64,000 nucleotides of DNA from DATJKD01 sp963834855 (lineage in GTDB: Bacteria > Pseudomonadota > Gammaproteobacteria > Steroidobacterales > Steroidobacteraceae). Below are positions 8,102-17,635 of this stretch, one piece after another. The notes beneath the pieces were generated by a model. It was not told the DNA's origin. It worked only from the letters and a program-made list of their open reading frames with translations, and searched no databases. Every line of letters starts with the position of its first letter. Within the stretch, counting starts at the first letter, position 1. The DNA lies in NCBI GenBank assembly GCA_963834855.1, contig CAWIDH010000028.1:55636-119635 (forward strand), given 5' to 3'. Position numbers and translations under genes: made by a program.

Positions 8102-9725
8102 ATGCGTCCGTTGCTCATCGCTCTGCTGATGTCTGTTGCCGGTCCCGTCGTCGCCGCCGATGATGTCGATCGGTCCACGCTCAACCGTATCGTCGACGAG
8201 GGATTCAACCACAGCGAGCTGCCCCAGACCGCCCAGTACCTGACGGATCGGATCGGCGGGCGAATGACCAATTCGCCGCAGATGCGGGCGGCCGAAAAGT
8301 GGACGCAGGAGCAATTTCGCCGCTGGAATCTGCAGAACGTGCGCACGGAGGCGTTCGAGTTTGGCCGTGGCTGGTCAATCGAGCACAGCGAAGTTCGCAT
8401 GACTTCGCCGCGTGTGCTCCTGTTGCGCGCCATTCCCGTCGCCTGGACGCCGCCGACCAATGGAACCTTGAGCGCGACGATCGTCGTCGCGCCGATGAAG
8501 CGCGAGCGAGACTTCGCCAAGTGGAAGGGACAACTCAGAGGCAAGATCGTGCTGGTCGATCGGCCGACCGATGGCTCGGAGCCCGCCGATGGCGCACCGT
8601 ATCAGCGCTTGTCGGACGACGAACTCGACAAGCTCGATGTGTACGCACAACCGACGCACTCGGAAGCGGCGATCGAAAAGATATTCAAGAAGGACAAATT
8701 CGACGCTCTCCGTGATGCCTTCCTCGCATCCGAGGGTGCGCTCGCGTGGATCCGCGAATCCTACCGCGACGGCGGACTCCTGCACGGAGACGGCTATAGC
8801 TATCGCGTCGGCGCCACACCGGCGCTGCCGGGTATCGAGCTCGCCGCCGAGGACTATCGCAAGCTGGCACGGCTCGCCAAGGCCGGCGTCACGCCGACGC
8901 TGGAGATCACGAGCGACGTGCGCTTCCACGATGAGGACCACAACGCCTACAACGTCTTCGCAGACATCCGGGGTCGCGACGCGAAGGCCGGCTACGTCAT
9001 GGCGGGCGCCCACCTCGACAGTTGGGTCGCTTCCGATGGCGCGCAGGACAACGGAGCGGGCACGGTCGTCATCATGGAGGCGGCGCGCATCCTTGCGAAG
9101 CTGGGCTTGAAGCCCAAGCGCACCATTCGATTCGCGCTCTGGGCAGGCGAGGAACAGGCGCTCCTTGGTTCCATGACCTTCGTCGAGCGCCACCTGGCGC
9201 AGCGTGCACCCATCACCGATCCGGAGAAGGCAAAGGTCAACCCCTACTACACCTGGAAGACCCGCTGGCCCATCACGCCTCTTCCGGAAGGCGCCGCTCT
9301 CTCGGGCTACTTCAACGTCGACAACGGGTCAGGCAAGGTGCGCGGCATCTACACGGAAGGCAACCTCGCGGTAGTGCCCATCTTTCGCGAGTGGCTCGAG
9401 CCGTTTGAGAGCATGGGTGTGACCAGGGTGGTCGCGCAGGCCACGGACGGAACGGATCACGAGCTCATGCAGGCCATCGGCGTACCTGCATTTCAGTTCA
9501 TCCAGGACCCGCTGGACTACGGCAGCCGCATCCATCACACGAGTCTCGACAGCTACGATCATCTGAAGATCAGCGGATCTCAAGCAGGCGGCCGTCGTTC
9601 TCGCGTCGATGCTGTGGATGTCCGCCGAGCGCGATCAGCCGCTGCCCCGGATGCCCGTGCAGCGCAAGCCGGCGGAGACGGATCCCTTCAGCTATGAAGA
9701 TGATGAGGAAGATGAGGAAGAGTGA
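8102..9725 (+). CDS. M28 family secreted aminopeptidase (frameshift near C-terminus)
   Basis: A signal peptide (LLIALLMSVAGPVVAA) precedes a PA-like insert and an M28 zinc-peptidase domain: GAHLDSW (ligands H, D), DNGAGT (D), WAGEEQALLG (catalytic and ligand Glu), TDGTDHELMQ and the late His in RIHHTSLDSYD. Near 9573 one extra G shifts frame; without it the sequence continues DLKQAAVVLASMLWMSAER and ends in a very acidic tail (SYEDDEEDEEE) at a TGA at 9723-9725. The family is periplasmic or secreted and releases N-terminal residues from peptides. It is divergent from the DUF885 gene. Confidence 0.9.
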
Positions 9726-9914
9726 GCTGCTGGGGTCAGGTTCCCTGCGCGTCCTGTTCAGGCTGGACCGACACTAAGTAAAGCGACACATCGCGCGGTC
9801 TCGCGGTCCCTGGACCGCCTCTGTCTCGTGGACGCGACAGCCTGTTCCGTGATGCGGTTTGCTAATCGCGACGCTGACTCGAACTCCTTTTCCCGTCGCG
9901 CCTAGCATGCGCTC

Positions 9915-11291
9915 ATGCACGTTTCGCGCTGCGTGTCCGCGCTCGCGGCCTGCCTCCTCGTGGTGACGGCCACGGGCGCACGCGCCGAATCCCCGGGTGA
10001 GCTCACCGAATCCCCGGGCGAGCTTGCACGCTACGTGGCCGCGCCAGACGCGAGTTACGCCTGGCGCGAAGTGAAGTCGAGCCGCATTGGCTCCGTCGAA
10101 GTCACCGAGCTCGTCCTGACGTCCCAGACCTGGCGCGACATTCCGTGGAAGCACCACCTGGTCCTGCTGCGTCCGCCGAACGTGGATTCGTCGGTCCGGC
10201 AGGTGCTCCTCTTCATCGAGGGCGGCCGCTGGAAGCCCGAGTACGAGAACGGCTTCCAGGGCGCTGTGCCGCCCCAGGCGCTGATCTTCGCGCACTTGGC
10301 GAAGACGTTGAAAGCCCCGATCGCGGTGCTCCGGCAGGTGCCGTTTCAACCGCTGTTCGACCGCCGCGAGGATGCGCTGATCGCCTACACCTTCGATCAC
10401 TATCTCGCGGGCGGCGAGACCGACTGGCCGTTGCTGCTGCCGATGGTCAAGAGCGCCGTGCGTGCGATGGACGCCATCCAGGCGTTCGCGCGCGAGCGCT
10501 GGCAGATGCCGGTGGCGTCGTTCATGGTGGCGGGGGCCTCGAAGCGCGGCTGGACGTCGTGGCTCACTGCGGCCGTGGACCCGCGCGTCTCGAGCGTCGC
10601 GCCGATCGCGATCGATATGCTCAACCTGCCGGCGCAGATCGCGTTGCAGCGCGAGACCTTCGGCGGCCTGTCCGAGCAGGTGCAGGATTACGTCGCCATC
10701 GACCTGCCGGGACGCGTCGCCACCGAGCGCGGCCGCAGCCTGATGGCGATGGTCGATCCCTACCAGTATCTCGCCGCTCTCACGCCGCCGAAGCTGATCC
10801 TGCTCGGCACGAACGACCGCTACTGGCCGCTCGATGCGCTCAAGCTCTACTGGGACGGGCTCCCGGAACCGAAGCGAGTGCTCTACGTGCCGAACCAGGG
10901 CCACGGCGTGCGGGACCTCGATCGCCTGATCGGCGGCTTGAGTGCGCTCCACCGATATTCCATGCACGGCGAGCAGCTGCCGGCGGTGACCTGGACCTAT
11001 GCCGCGCAGGCCGATCGGCTCGGTGTCGACGTGCAGACGAACCGCGTGCCACGGCGCGTGCGCGCGTGGACCGCGACCAGCGCAACCCGGGACTTTCGCG
11101 AGGCGCGCTGGACGTCGCATCCCTGCAAGCGCAGGGACGGCAAGTTCGCCTGCAGCGTCGCGCGACCGTCCGAGGGCTTTGTCGCGATGTACGCGGAACT
11201 CTGGTTCAAGGATCCGGGCTATCCGAAGTTCCCGCTCGCCACGGTCGTGTGCATTGCGGGCGAGTCGGGAGGCGGCGCTCCGGACTGCTGA
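9915..11291 (+). CDS. PhoPQ-activated pathogenicity-related (PqaA-type) protein
   Basis: 458 residues matching the PqaA_type family, an alpha/beta-hydrolase-like fold secreted to the periplasm. Recognisable stretches: LLFIEGGRW, FDHYLAGGETDWPLLLPMV, MVAGASKRGWTSWLTAAVD (nucleophile region GASKRG, about residue 208), LLGTNDRYWPLDALKLYWD and a PNQGHGV segment that would supply the catalytic His. A cleavable signal ends at ARA. Just after it the heptapeptide ESPGELT/ESPGELA is repeated, a fresh 21-bp tandem duplication. In Salmonella the namesake is PhoPQ-regulated; its reaction is unknown. Confidence 0.9.
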   Translation: MHVSRCVSALAACLLVVTATGARAESPGELTESPGELARYVAAPDASYAWREVKSSRIGSVEVTELVLTSQTWRDIPWKHHLVLLRPPNVDSSVRQVLLFIEGGRWKPEYENGFQGAVPPQALIFAHLAKTLKAPIAVLRQVPFQPLFDRREDALIAYTFDHYLAGGETDWPLLLPMVKSAVRAMDAIQAFARERWQMPVASFMVAGASKRGWTSWLTAAVDPRVSSVAPIAIDMLNLPAQIALQRETFGGLSEQVQDYVAIDLPGRVATERGRSLMAMVDPYQYLAALTPPKLILLGTNDRYWPLDALKLYWDGLPEPKRVLYVPNQGHGVRDLDRLIGGLSALHRYSMHGEQLPAVTWTYAAQADRLGVDVQTNRVPRRVRAWTATSATRDFREARWTSHPCKRRDGKFACSVARPSEGFVAMYAELWFKDPGYPKFPLATVVCIAGESGGGAPDC

Positions 11292-11310
11292 GGCTGCGAC
11301 CCTCGCGACT

Positions 11311-12762
11311 TCAGTGCCCGGCCATCGGCTTGACCGTGCCCTCCGGCTGCTCGTCCGCCCAGTGGAAGAACTTCAGGTAGTTGGCGATCTCCTCGTCGGA
11401 CAGGTTCTGGTTCGGCATCGGGATGTTCTTCCATTCCTTCAGCAGCGCCTGCGCGTCGGCGTCGGTCTCGAGCATCTTCTCCGGGGCCTTCAGCCAGCGC
11501 ACTAGCCACGCGTCGCTGCGCTTCTTCGTCACCCCGGCGAGGTCCGGCCCGAGCTTGGGTCCCTGCCCGATCGAGTGGCACGCGAGGCACTTGCTCTCGA
11601 AATCGAGCTTGCCCTTCACGGCCGCGGGATCGGTCGGCGTCGCGGTGGCCGGGAAGTTGTGGTGCTCGAGCTCCGCCCGGCGCGGCTTCACCTCGGTGGA
11701 GATGAGGCCGATCGCGCCCTGCGACGCATTGGCGAAGTGGTGGTCGACCATGATGTAGGAACCCGCTTCGGGAATGACGAACTCCACGATCGCGCTGTTC
11801 GACGAGCCGAGCAGCACCGTCTGCATGCCGCGGAACTGGTTGTCCGGATTGCCCTCGAACCAGACGCGGTCGAGGATCGTGCCGACGACGTGAAAGCTCG
11901 AGGTCCTGCTTGGACCAACGTTGAGCACGAACAGCCGCACGCGCTCGCCCGGCTTCGCCTCCAGCGGATTCACCACCATGCCGTTGTGCACGCCGTTGAA
12001 CACCGTGTGCGTGGGCTGCGCCGCGCGCAGGCGTTCCCCGTCGAGCACGTGCAGGGGCGCCCCGTCGACCTTGCGTTTGCCCGGGTCCAGTCGGGCATAG
12101 AACTCGCTCTGCACGATCGCGTACTCGCGATCGACCTTGGTCGGGTAACCGTCCCGCGGCTCGACGATCATCATCCCGTACATGCCGGAGGCGATGTGCT
12201 CGAGGATCATCGGCGTGCCGCAGTGATACATGAACACGCCCGGATAGTTGAGCGTGAACTCGAAGTTGATCGTCTGCCCGGGCGCGATCGAGCGGTACTT
12301 GTCCTGCGGCGAGACCATCGCCGAATGGAAATCCATCGAATGCATCATCGGCGCCTCGGTGATGCGCAGCGCCGGCACCGGCTCGTCGCTCCGGTTGGTC
12401 ATCGTGAAGCGGATCCGGTCGCCCACGCGTGCACGGATCGCCGGTCCCGGCACCTGGTCGCCGATCGTCCACGCGCTGTACTTCACGCCCGGTGCGATTT
12501 CGATGATCTTGTGGGTGGTGTCGAGGCGCACGTCCTTGACCCGCGCGGGGTCGAGTGCGATCAGGCGTGCGGTCGGGTTGAGCGAAGGCCCGACGGCGAA
12601 GGCCCCGGTATGCCGCTCGTTCGTGACGTGGGCCGGCGGGGACTTGAAGTCCATCTGCGCCGGGTCGTACTTGTCCTTCGGCGCCTCGGGGGCGCGCTCA
12701 CCGCAGGCGCCGAGCGCCAGGATTGCGACCAGCAGGCCGCTGGAAATGCGCAGGTTGAGCAT
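11311..12762 (-). CDS. nirK: Copper nitrite reductase (AniA-like) fused to C-terminal cytochrome c
   Basis: 483 residues. A lipobox (LALGAC, Cys20) suggests an outer-membrane lipoprotein like AniA. Two cupredoxin domains span about residues 60-360. Type-1 Cu ligands: H141, C181, H189, M194; type-2 Cu ligands: H146, H180, H341; catalytic pair D144 and H291 (SSFHVVG). A class I cytochrome c domain follows (C392LAC395H396, probable axial M449 in IPMPNQ). The enzyme reduces nitrite to NO with electrons delivered through the fused haem. No nor, nar or NO-sensor gene lies nearby, so it may serve NO2- or NO detoxification or partial denitrification. Confidence 0.9.
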   Translation of the reverse strand: MLNLRISSGLLVAILALGACGERAPEAPKDKYDPAQMDFKSPPAHVTNERHTGAFAVGPSLNPTARLIALDPARVKDVRLDTTHKIIEIAPGVKYSAWTIGDQVPGPAIRARVGDRIRFTMTNRSDEPVPALRITEAPMMHSMDFHSAMVSPQDKYRSIAPGQTINFEFTLNYPGVFMYHCGTPMILEHIASGMYGMMIVEPRDGYPTKVDREYAIVQSEFYARLDPGKRKVDGAPLHVLDGERLRAAQPTHTVFNGVHNGMVVNPLEAKPGERVRLFVLNVGPSRTSSFHVVGTILDRVWFEGNPDNQFRGMQTVLLGSSNSAIVEFVIPEAGSYIMVDHHFANASQGAIGLISTEVKPRRAELEHHNFPATATPTDPAAVKGKLDFESKCLACHSIGQGPKLGPDLAGVTKKRSDAWLVRWLKAPEKMLETDADAQALLKEWKNIPMPNQNLSDEEIANYLKFFHWADEQPEGTVKPMAGH

Positions 12763-12837
12763 CGTTCGCGCCTCCCATCTTGCTGCGACGATCGCTTGCG
12801 CCCGTCACGCAGCCGTCGATACGGTTCGGTGAAGGCG

Positions 12838-12901
12838 TAGGGCCGATATCGTAGAGGCGCGCGAGGTCGCGATCCAGCATCACCCTGGACCGACGGATCA
12901 A
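12838..12901 (-). pseudogene. ORF6N-domain N-terminal remnant
   Basis: The minus strand reads IRRSRVMLDRDLARLYDI, the signature opening of ORF6N/KilA-N-type proteins (RVMLDRDLAxLYGV), then loses similarity within 20 residues. No continuation is seen in any frame. It looks like the stump of a phage- or mobile-associated DNA-binding gene, lying between nirK and the DUF2442 gene. Confidence 0.45.
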
Positions 12902-12973
12902 CTGGCCGCTCGATGCGCCAGTTCTCGTAGGGCGTCGAGCTCCCCTACCGTAGAGGCCAGCGTCGACAGCATG

Positions 12974-13402
12974 TCAAGGCCGCGACTGGGGCCGGCCGCC
13001 CCGGAGGCCGTTTCGACGCGCGGCTGCAGCCTTCGCGCTCGATGATCTTGCACCGCCCCGACGGCCCAGCTCTGCCATCCACGTTCCGGGACCAAACAGC
13101 CCGGCAACCAGCCCCGGCACGCTGATGCTGAAATTGAGCGCCTCCCAGTGGAGGCCGTCGCCGCCCGGCAGGATTTCCACGTCATTCAGTTGGCGTGGCG
13201 TGGCGGTTCGGAGCTCGCGAATCAACCGCACGGGGATAGTGATCGTTGCTCCGTTGGTGAGCTCGAGACGCAAGGCCGACAAGGCGGCACTGTATCGCGC
13301 GCGTCGAGCGCGCGGCTCGGATGTCGCAGCGCGACGCCCGCTTTGATTGGCCCGTTGGAAGCGCTCGGCGACCTGTTTCGTCGCCCAATCAGTCTTGCCC
13401 AT
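12974..13402 (-). CDS. DUF2442 domain protein
   Basis: 142 residues. The central block (YSAALSALRLELTNGATITIPVRLIRELR ... GLHWEALNFSISVPGLVAGLFG) is the DUF2442 fold; the basic tail SAKAAAARRNGLRGGRPQ is typical of the subgroup. The start overlaps the end of the DUF4160 gene by 14 bp, so the two are translated as a pair. DUF4160-DUF2442 pairs recur across bacteria and are suspected toxin-antitoxin-like modules; the role here is unproven. Confidence 0.8.
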   Translation of the reverse strand: MGKTDWATKQVAERFQRANQSGRRAATSEPRARRARYSAALSALRLELTNGATITIPVRLIRELRTATPRQLNDVEILPGGDGLHWEALNFSISVPGLVAGLFGPGTWMAELGRRGGARSSSAKAAAARRNGLRGGRPQSRP

Positions 13403-13637
13403 GGATCCTGCTCCACGCCTCCGTCAGTTGATCGCGGTGCTCGTGCACCACCCTGAGCGCGCGGGTCAGCTGTCGCCTGGACAGCCCCTCATTCTCCACG
13501 AGCAGCGGCAGCCGATCCTTGTCGCCCAACAACACTCGTGCACTCCCGTTTGGCCCAACGATATGTGCGTGCGGCGGTGGATGATCATGCGAGTAGATCA
13601 TCACGCGAAGCTTTCCAACACGCAGAATCGTGGCCAC
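13389..13637 (-). CDS. DUF4160 domain protein
   Basis: 82 residues from a GTG start. MIYSHDHPPPHAHIVG is the hallmark of DUF4160; a conserved His-rich N-terminal strand is followed by a helical C-terminus (LSRRQLTRALRVVHEHRDQL). First gene of the DUF4160-DUF2442 unit, which it overlaps by 14 bp. Usually found with DUF2442 in small mobile cassettes; no biochemical role is established. Confidence 0.85.
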   Translation of the reverse strand: MATILRVGKLRVMIYSHDHPPPHAHIVGPNGSARVLLGDKDRLPLLVENEGLSRRQLTRALRVVHEHRDQLTEAWSRIHGQD

Positions 13638-13908
13638 CGTCAGTGTACCCGAACGCTTGGGTTTCAGTTGGCCGCAGTTGCCGTGCCGTCGTTCGTGGCA
13701 TAGTTATTGGAAAGGCGCGCCGACGCATACCCTGATTCTTGTCGGTTTTGCACGAAACGCACACAAGTGCCCAACCCGGGTCAGCCGCTAGTTGGACTTC
13801 AACGCCGTGCCGCCCCTGGCACCCGGAGCAGGACGGCAAGTTCTACGTATCCGTCCGACCTGCCCTTAGAATGCGTGCCCTCCACAGCTCCCAGGAAGAG
13901 CCGCAGAG

Positions 13909-16332
13909 ATGACCCGCCTCGCGATCTCCCGCTCCGTCCGCACCTCGCGCGCGGGTGCGCAGTACGCCCTCGCCGCACTGCTCGGCGTGGTCCTGGCGGG
14001 CGTCTCGCAGTCAGCGCGGCGGCCGAGCCTGCGTCCTTGCCGACGACTGCATCGTTGTCCTATCCGCCAACCCGCACCGTTGACGTCGTGGATGACTACT
14101 TCGGCCGCAAGGTCGCGGATCCGTACCGCTGGCTCGAGGATCTCGACTCGCCCGACACGTCCGCCTGGGTCGTCGCGCAGAACAAGCTGACCTTCGGCTA
14201 CCTCGAAGCGCTTCCCGGGCGCGATGCGATCACGAAACGCCTCACCGAGCTCTGGGACTACCAGCGCACCGGGATCCCGGTATTCGAGGCGGGCCAGCTT
14301 TGGTTTTCACAGAACAGCGGCCTGCAGCGACAGTCTCCGGTCTTCCGGCAATCCGGCTTCGAGGCGACGCCGACCCTGGTCATCGACCCGAACGTCCTCT
14401 CGCCCGACGGCTCGGTAGCGATGGCTCAGTGGTCGCCGTCCCCCGACGGGCGGTACCTCGCCTACACCCGGGCGGCGGGAGGGTCCGACGTCGAGGACAT
14501 CTACGTCCGCAACCTCGAGACCGGCAAGGACCTGGCCGGCGTCGTGATGCACGTTAAATTCGGTGAGATCCACTGGACTCACGACAGCCGGGGATTCTTC
14601 TACTCCCGCTTCAAGGGTACGGAGACCGCCGCGGACTTCGCCGAGGCAAACCGAGTTCCACCAGGTCTGGTACCACAGTCTCGACGGCACGACACCGGAT
14701 CGCCTCGTCTTCGACCGTCCGGACCACCCCGCGGACGGGACCGGCGCTCTTCTCAGCGACGACGGCCGATGGCTCTTCCTGACCGCCGCGAGCGGCACGA
14801 CGAACAACCGGCTCTGGGTAACCGACCTGGCATCCGCGACGAAACCCGACATCGGCGCGAAGCCGAAGCTCTTGGCACCCGAAGAGGACGCGATACACCG
14901 GCCGCTGGGAGTCGTCGGCGAGACCGTGTTCCTCTACACGACGTACCAGGCGCCCAGGGGCCGCATCGTCGCGGCCGGCATCGGCGACAGCGACCGGTCG
15001 AAGTGGCACACCGTCGTGGCGGAAGCGAAGGATCCGATCGCCGACGCGGGCGCGCGGCTCGTCGGCGATCGAATCGCGGTCACGTACCTCGTGGACGTGC
15101 AGAGCCGCGTGCGCCTGTTCGCGCTGGATGGCACCGCCAGGGGCGAGATCCCCCTCCCGGAAGTCGGCTCCGTGACGGGACTCGAAGGCCGCAACGACGG
15201 CCGGGAGCTGTACCTGGCGTTCACCTCGTTCCTGCGCCCATCCACGGTCTATCGCTACGACCTGGCGAACGCGGCGATGCAGCCCTTCCATCCACCCAGG
15301 TCGCCGTTCGATGCCAGCCGGTTCGAGACCCGCGCGCTTTTCTATGACTCAAAGGACGGCACGCGGATCCCGATCTTCGTCACCTTACGCAAGGGTGCGG
15401 CACTGGATGGCAGTCATCCCACGATGCTCTACGGGTACGGCGGATTCAATAACGCACAGGTGCCCCGGTACTCGCCGGAGGTCGCCGGCTGGCTCGAGCT
15501 CGGCGGCGTCTATGCGGTTGCCAACCTCCGTGGCGGCAGCGAGTACGGCGAGGAGTGGCACCGAGCCGGCACGCGCGAGCGCAAGCAGAACGTCTTCGAC
15601 GATTTCATCGCCGCTGCCGAGTTCCTGGTCAAGGAGAAATACACCACGCCGTCCCGCCTCGTGACACGCGGCCGCTCGAACGGTGGCCTGCTGGTCGCGG
15701 CGACCATGATCCAGCGGCCGGACCTGTTCGCAGCGGCGCTCCCGGCGGTCGGCGTACTCGACATGATGCGTTACCACAAGTTCTCGGCGGGCCCGTTCTG
15801 GATCGACGACTACGGATCCTCGGACGACGCGCGCGCTGCGCAGTACCTGCTCGCGTATTCGCCGCTGCACAACCTGAAGCCCGGCACGTGTTACCCGGCG
15901 ACTCTCATCACGACCGCCGACCGCGACGATCGCGTCGTGCCTGCACACTCCTTCAAGTTCGCCTCCGCACTGCAGAGGGCGCAGGGCTGCCCGAAACCGA
16001 CCCTGATCCGCGTCGAGGTGGCGGGCAGCCACGGCTATCGACCCACGGACCGGGTGATTGCCGAAATCGCCGACCAATGGGCTTTCGCCTTGCACAACGT
16101 GCAACGGGTGTCGGTCAGGACAGTCTCCCGGCGGCGGTCTGCCCAGCCTCCCAGCTCACCCACCGCCGCTCCGCCAGCTCGAACGCGCCCTGCACGAGGA
16201 GCGCGAGGATCGCCGCGGGCACGGCACCTTCGAGGATCAGGCCCATGTCGTCGAGACGAATGCCGGTCAGGATCGGCTCGCCGTAGCCGCCCGCGCCGAT
16301 CAGCGCGCCGAGCGTCGCCGTGCCGACGTTGA
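13909..16332 (+). CDS. Prolyl oligopeptidase, S9A family (two frameshifts; C-terminal readthrough)
   Basis: A signal-like leader from ATG 13909 (YALAALLGVVLAGVS) shifts frame near 14010 (one base missing) into SYPPTRTVDVVDDYFGRKVADPYRWLED, the classic N-terminus. A second shift near 14653 (one extra base) joins FAEAN to FHQVWYHSLDGT. The seven-bladed propeller and hydrolase follow: catalytic Ser in GRSNGGLL, Asp in TADRDDRVVPAHS, His in GSHGYRP. It cleaves after proline in short peptides, probably in the periplasm. After QWAFALHN no stop occurs for about 220 bp, so the frame runs through the end of the convergent ABC gene as low-complexity sequence; the real stop is probably near 16105-16120. 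Confidence 0.85.
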
Positions 16333-17635
16333 TTACGGCCGCGGTCTTGATGCCGGCGAGTATCGAGGGCGCCGCGAGCGGCAGCTCCACCAGCCGCAGG
16401 CGCGCGGCCGTCGGCAGGCCGAGCGCAATCGCGGATTCACGCACGTCGCCGGGGAGATTCCGCAGACCTGCGTGCGTATTGCGGACGATCGGCAGCAGGC
16501 TGAAGAGAAAGAGCGCGGCGATCGCGGGCTTGGCCCCGATCCCGAGCCAGGGAATCAGGAACACCAGCAGCGCAAGTGCCGGGATCGTCTGCACGATGGA
16601 GGTGACGGCGAGCACCACCTCGCCGAGCCGGGGTCTCAGGTAGGCCAGGACGCCGAGTGGAATCGCGATCAGGATAGCCGCACCCAGCGACAGTCCCACC
16701 AGCCAGAAGTGTTCGAGACTTCGATCGACGAAGCGCCGGAGCCGGCTCTCCTCGTGAACGCGAACGTCCGTCATCAGTCGCTCGCGCAGAAAGGCTGCGG
16801 CGACCGTCGGCGCGGGCCGGCGCTCGATCTTGACCGCGGCATTGAGCCTGGCCATCGCGTCCTCATCGAGGACGCCCTCGAGCCGGCGCAGAGCGGCCAC
16901 CGCGTCAGCGCGCAGCCCGCGCCGATAAAGAACGACGGCGTCGTAGCGCGGGAAAAACCCAAGGTCGTCCTCGAGCCGCTGCAGGTCGTAGTACTCGATC
17001 TCGGCGTCGGTCGAGTACAGGTCGATCACGTCGATGGACTTGTTCGCGAGCCCGCGATAGGCGAGATCGTGCTGCATGCCACGCGGGTCGGGCTGCGGCA
17101 GGCGATACGCCGCGCGCAGGCCCGGCCACCCGTCGGCGCGCGCGACGAATTCGCTGGAGAGCCCAAAGCGCAGCTCGGGGTGCGCACGAAGATCCGAGAT
17201 CCGTGCGATGCCGCGCGCCCGCGCATCGGCCTCGCGCATGCCGAGGACGTAGGTGTTGTTGAACCCGAGCCTGGCGGCGACGCCGACGCCATGTTCGGCG
17301 AGCAGCGTTTCGAGGCGTGACTCATCGGCGGCCGGCTCGTCCGCCAGGATCTCGCGCAGGATCGTCCCCGTGTACTCGGCGTAGACGTCGACGTCGCCGG
17401 CCTGCAGGCCGTTCCAGAGCACGCGCGTGCCGCCGAGCTCGCGACGATGCGTGGCGGGGACCCCTTCGCTTTCGAGGAGGGCGGTCATCATCTCGCCCAG
17501 GATCACGGACTCGGTAAAGACCTTCGAGCCCACGACGACGGGCGGTCCCCCCGTCGCTTCCGGCGCCGCCGCGGTGCCTGCCGGCAACAGGATCACGAGC
17601 GGTGCACAGGCAAGAATAGCGCGGGTAAGGCTCAC
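16115..17635 (-). CDS. Glycine betaine/choline-type ABC transporter: binding protein-permease fusion
   Basis: 506 residues. After a signal segment, residues about 32-300 form an OpuAC-type substrate-binding domain (VGSKVFTESVILGEMM, AEYTGTI, DLYSTDAEIEYYDL); residues about 310-495 are a BPD-type inner-membrane permease with the EAA-like loop VRESAIALGLPTAARLRLVELPLA. Such fusions (OpuF/EgtU-like) import compatible solutes or related quaternary amines. Start is GTG 17635, overlapping the ATPase stop (GTGA). Specificity cannot be read from the sequence. Confidence 0.9.
   Translation of the reverse strand: MSLTRAILACAPLVILLPAGTAAAPEATGGPPVVVGSKVFTESVILGEMMTALLESEGVPATHRRELGGTRVLWNGLQAGDVDVYAEYTGTILREILADEPAADESRLETLLAEHGVGVAARLGFNNTYVLGMREADARARGIARISDLRAHPELRFGLSSEFVARADGWPGLRAAYRLPQPDPRGMQHDLAYRGLANKSIDVIDLYSTDAEIEYYDLQRLEDDLGFFPRYDAVVLYRRGLRADAVAALRRLEGVLDEDAMARLNAAVKIERRPAPTVAAAFLRERLMTDVRVHEESRLRRFVDRSLEHFWLVGLSLGAAILIAIPLGVLAYLRPRLGEVVLAVTSIVQTIPALALLVFLIPWLGIGAKPAIAALFLFSLLPIVRNTHAGLRNLPGDVRESAIALGLPTAARLRLVELPLAAPSILAGIKTAAVINVGTATLGALIGAGGYGEPILTGIRLDDMGLILEGAVPAAILALLVQGAFELAERRWVSWEAGQTAAGRLS

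Noticed and set aside
9774..11120. A 448-residue frame antisense to the PqaA-like gene
   Set aside because: Basic, His-rich low-complexity sequence typical of antisense codons in GC-rich DNA.
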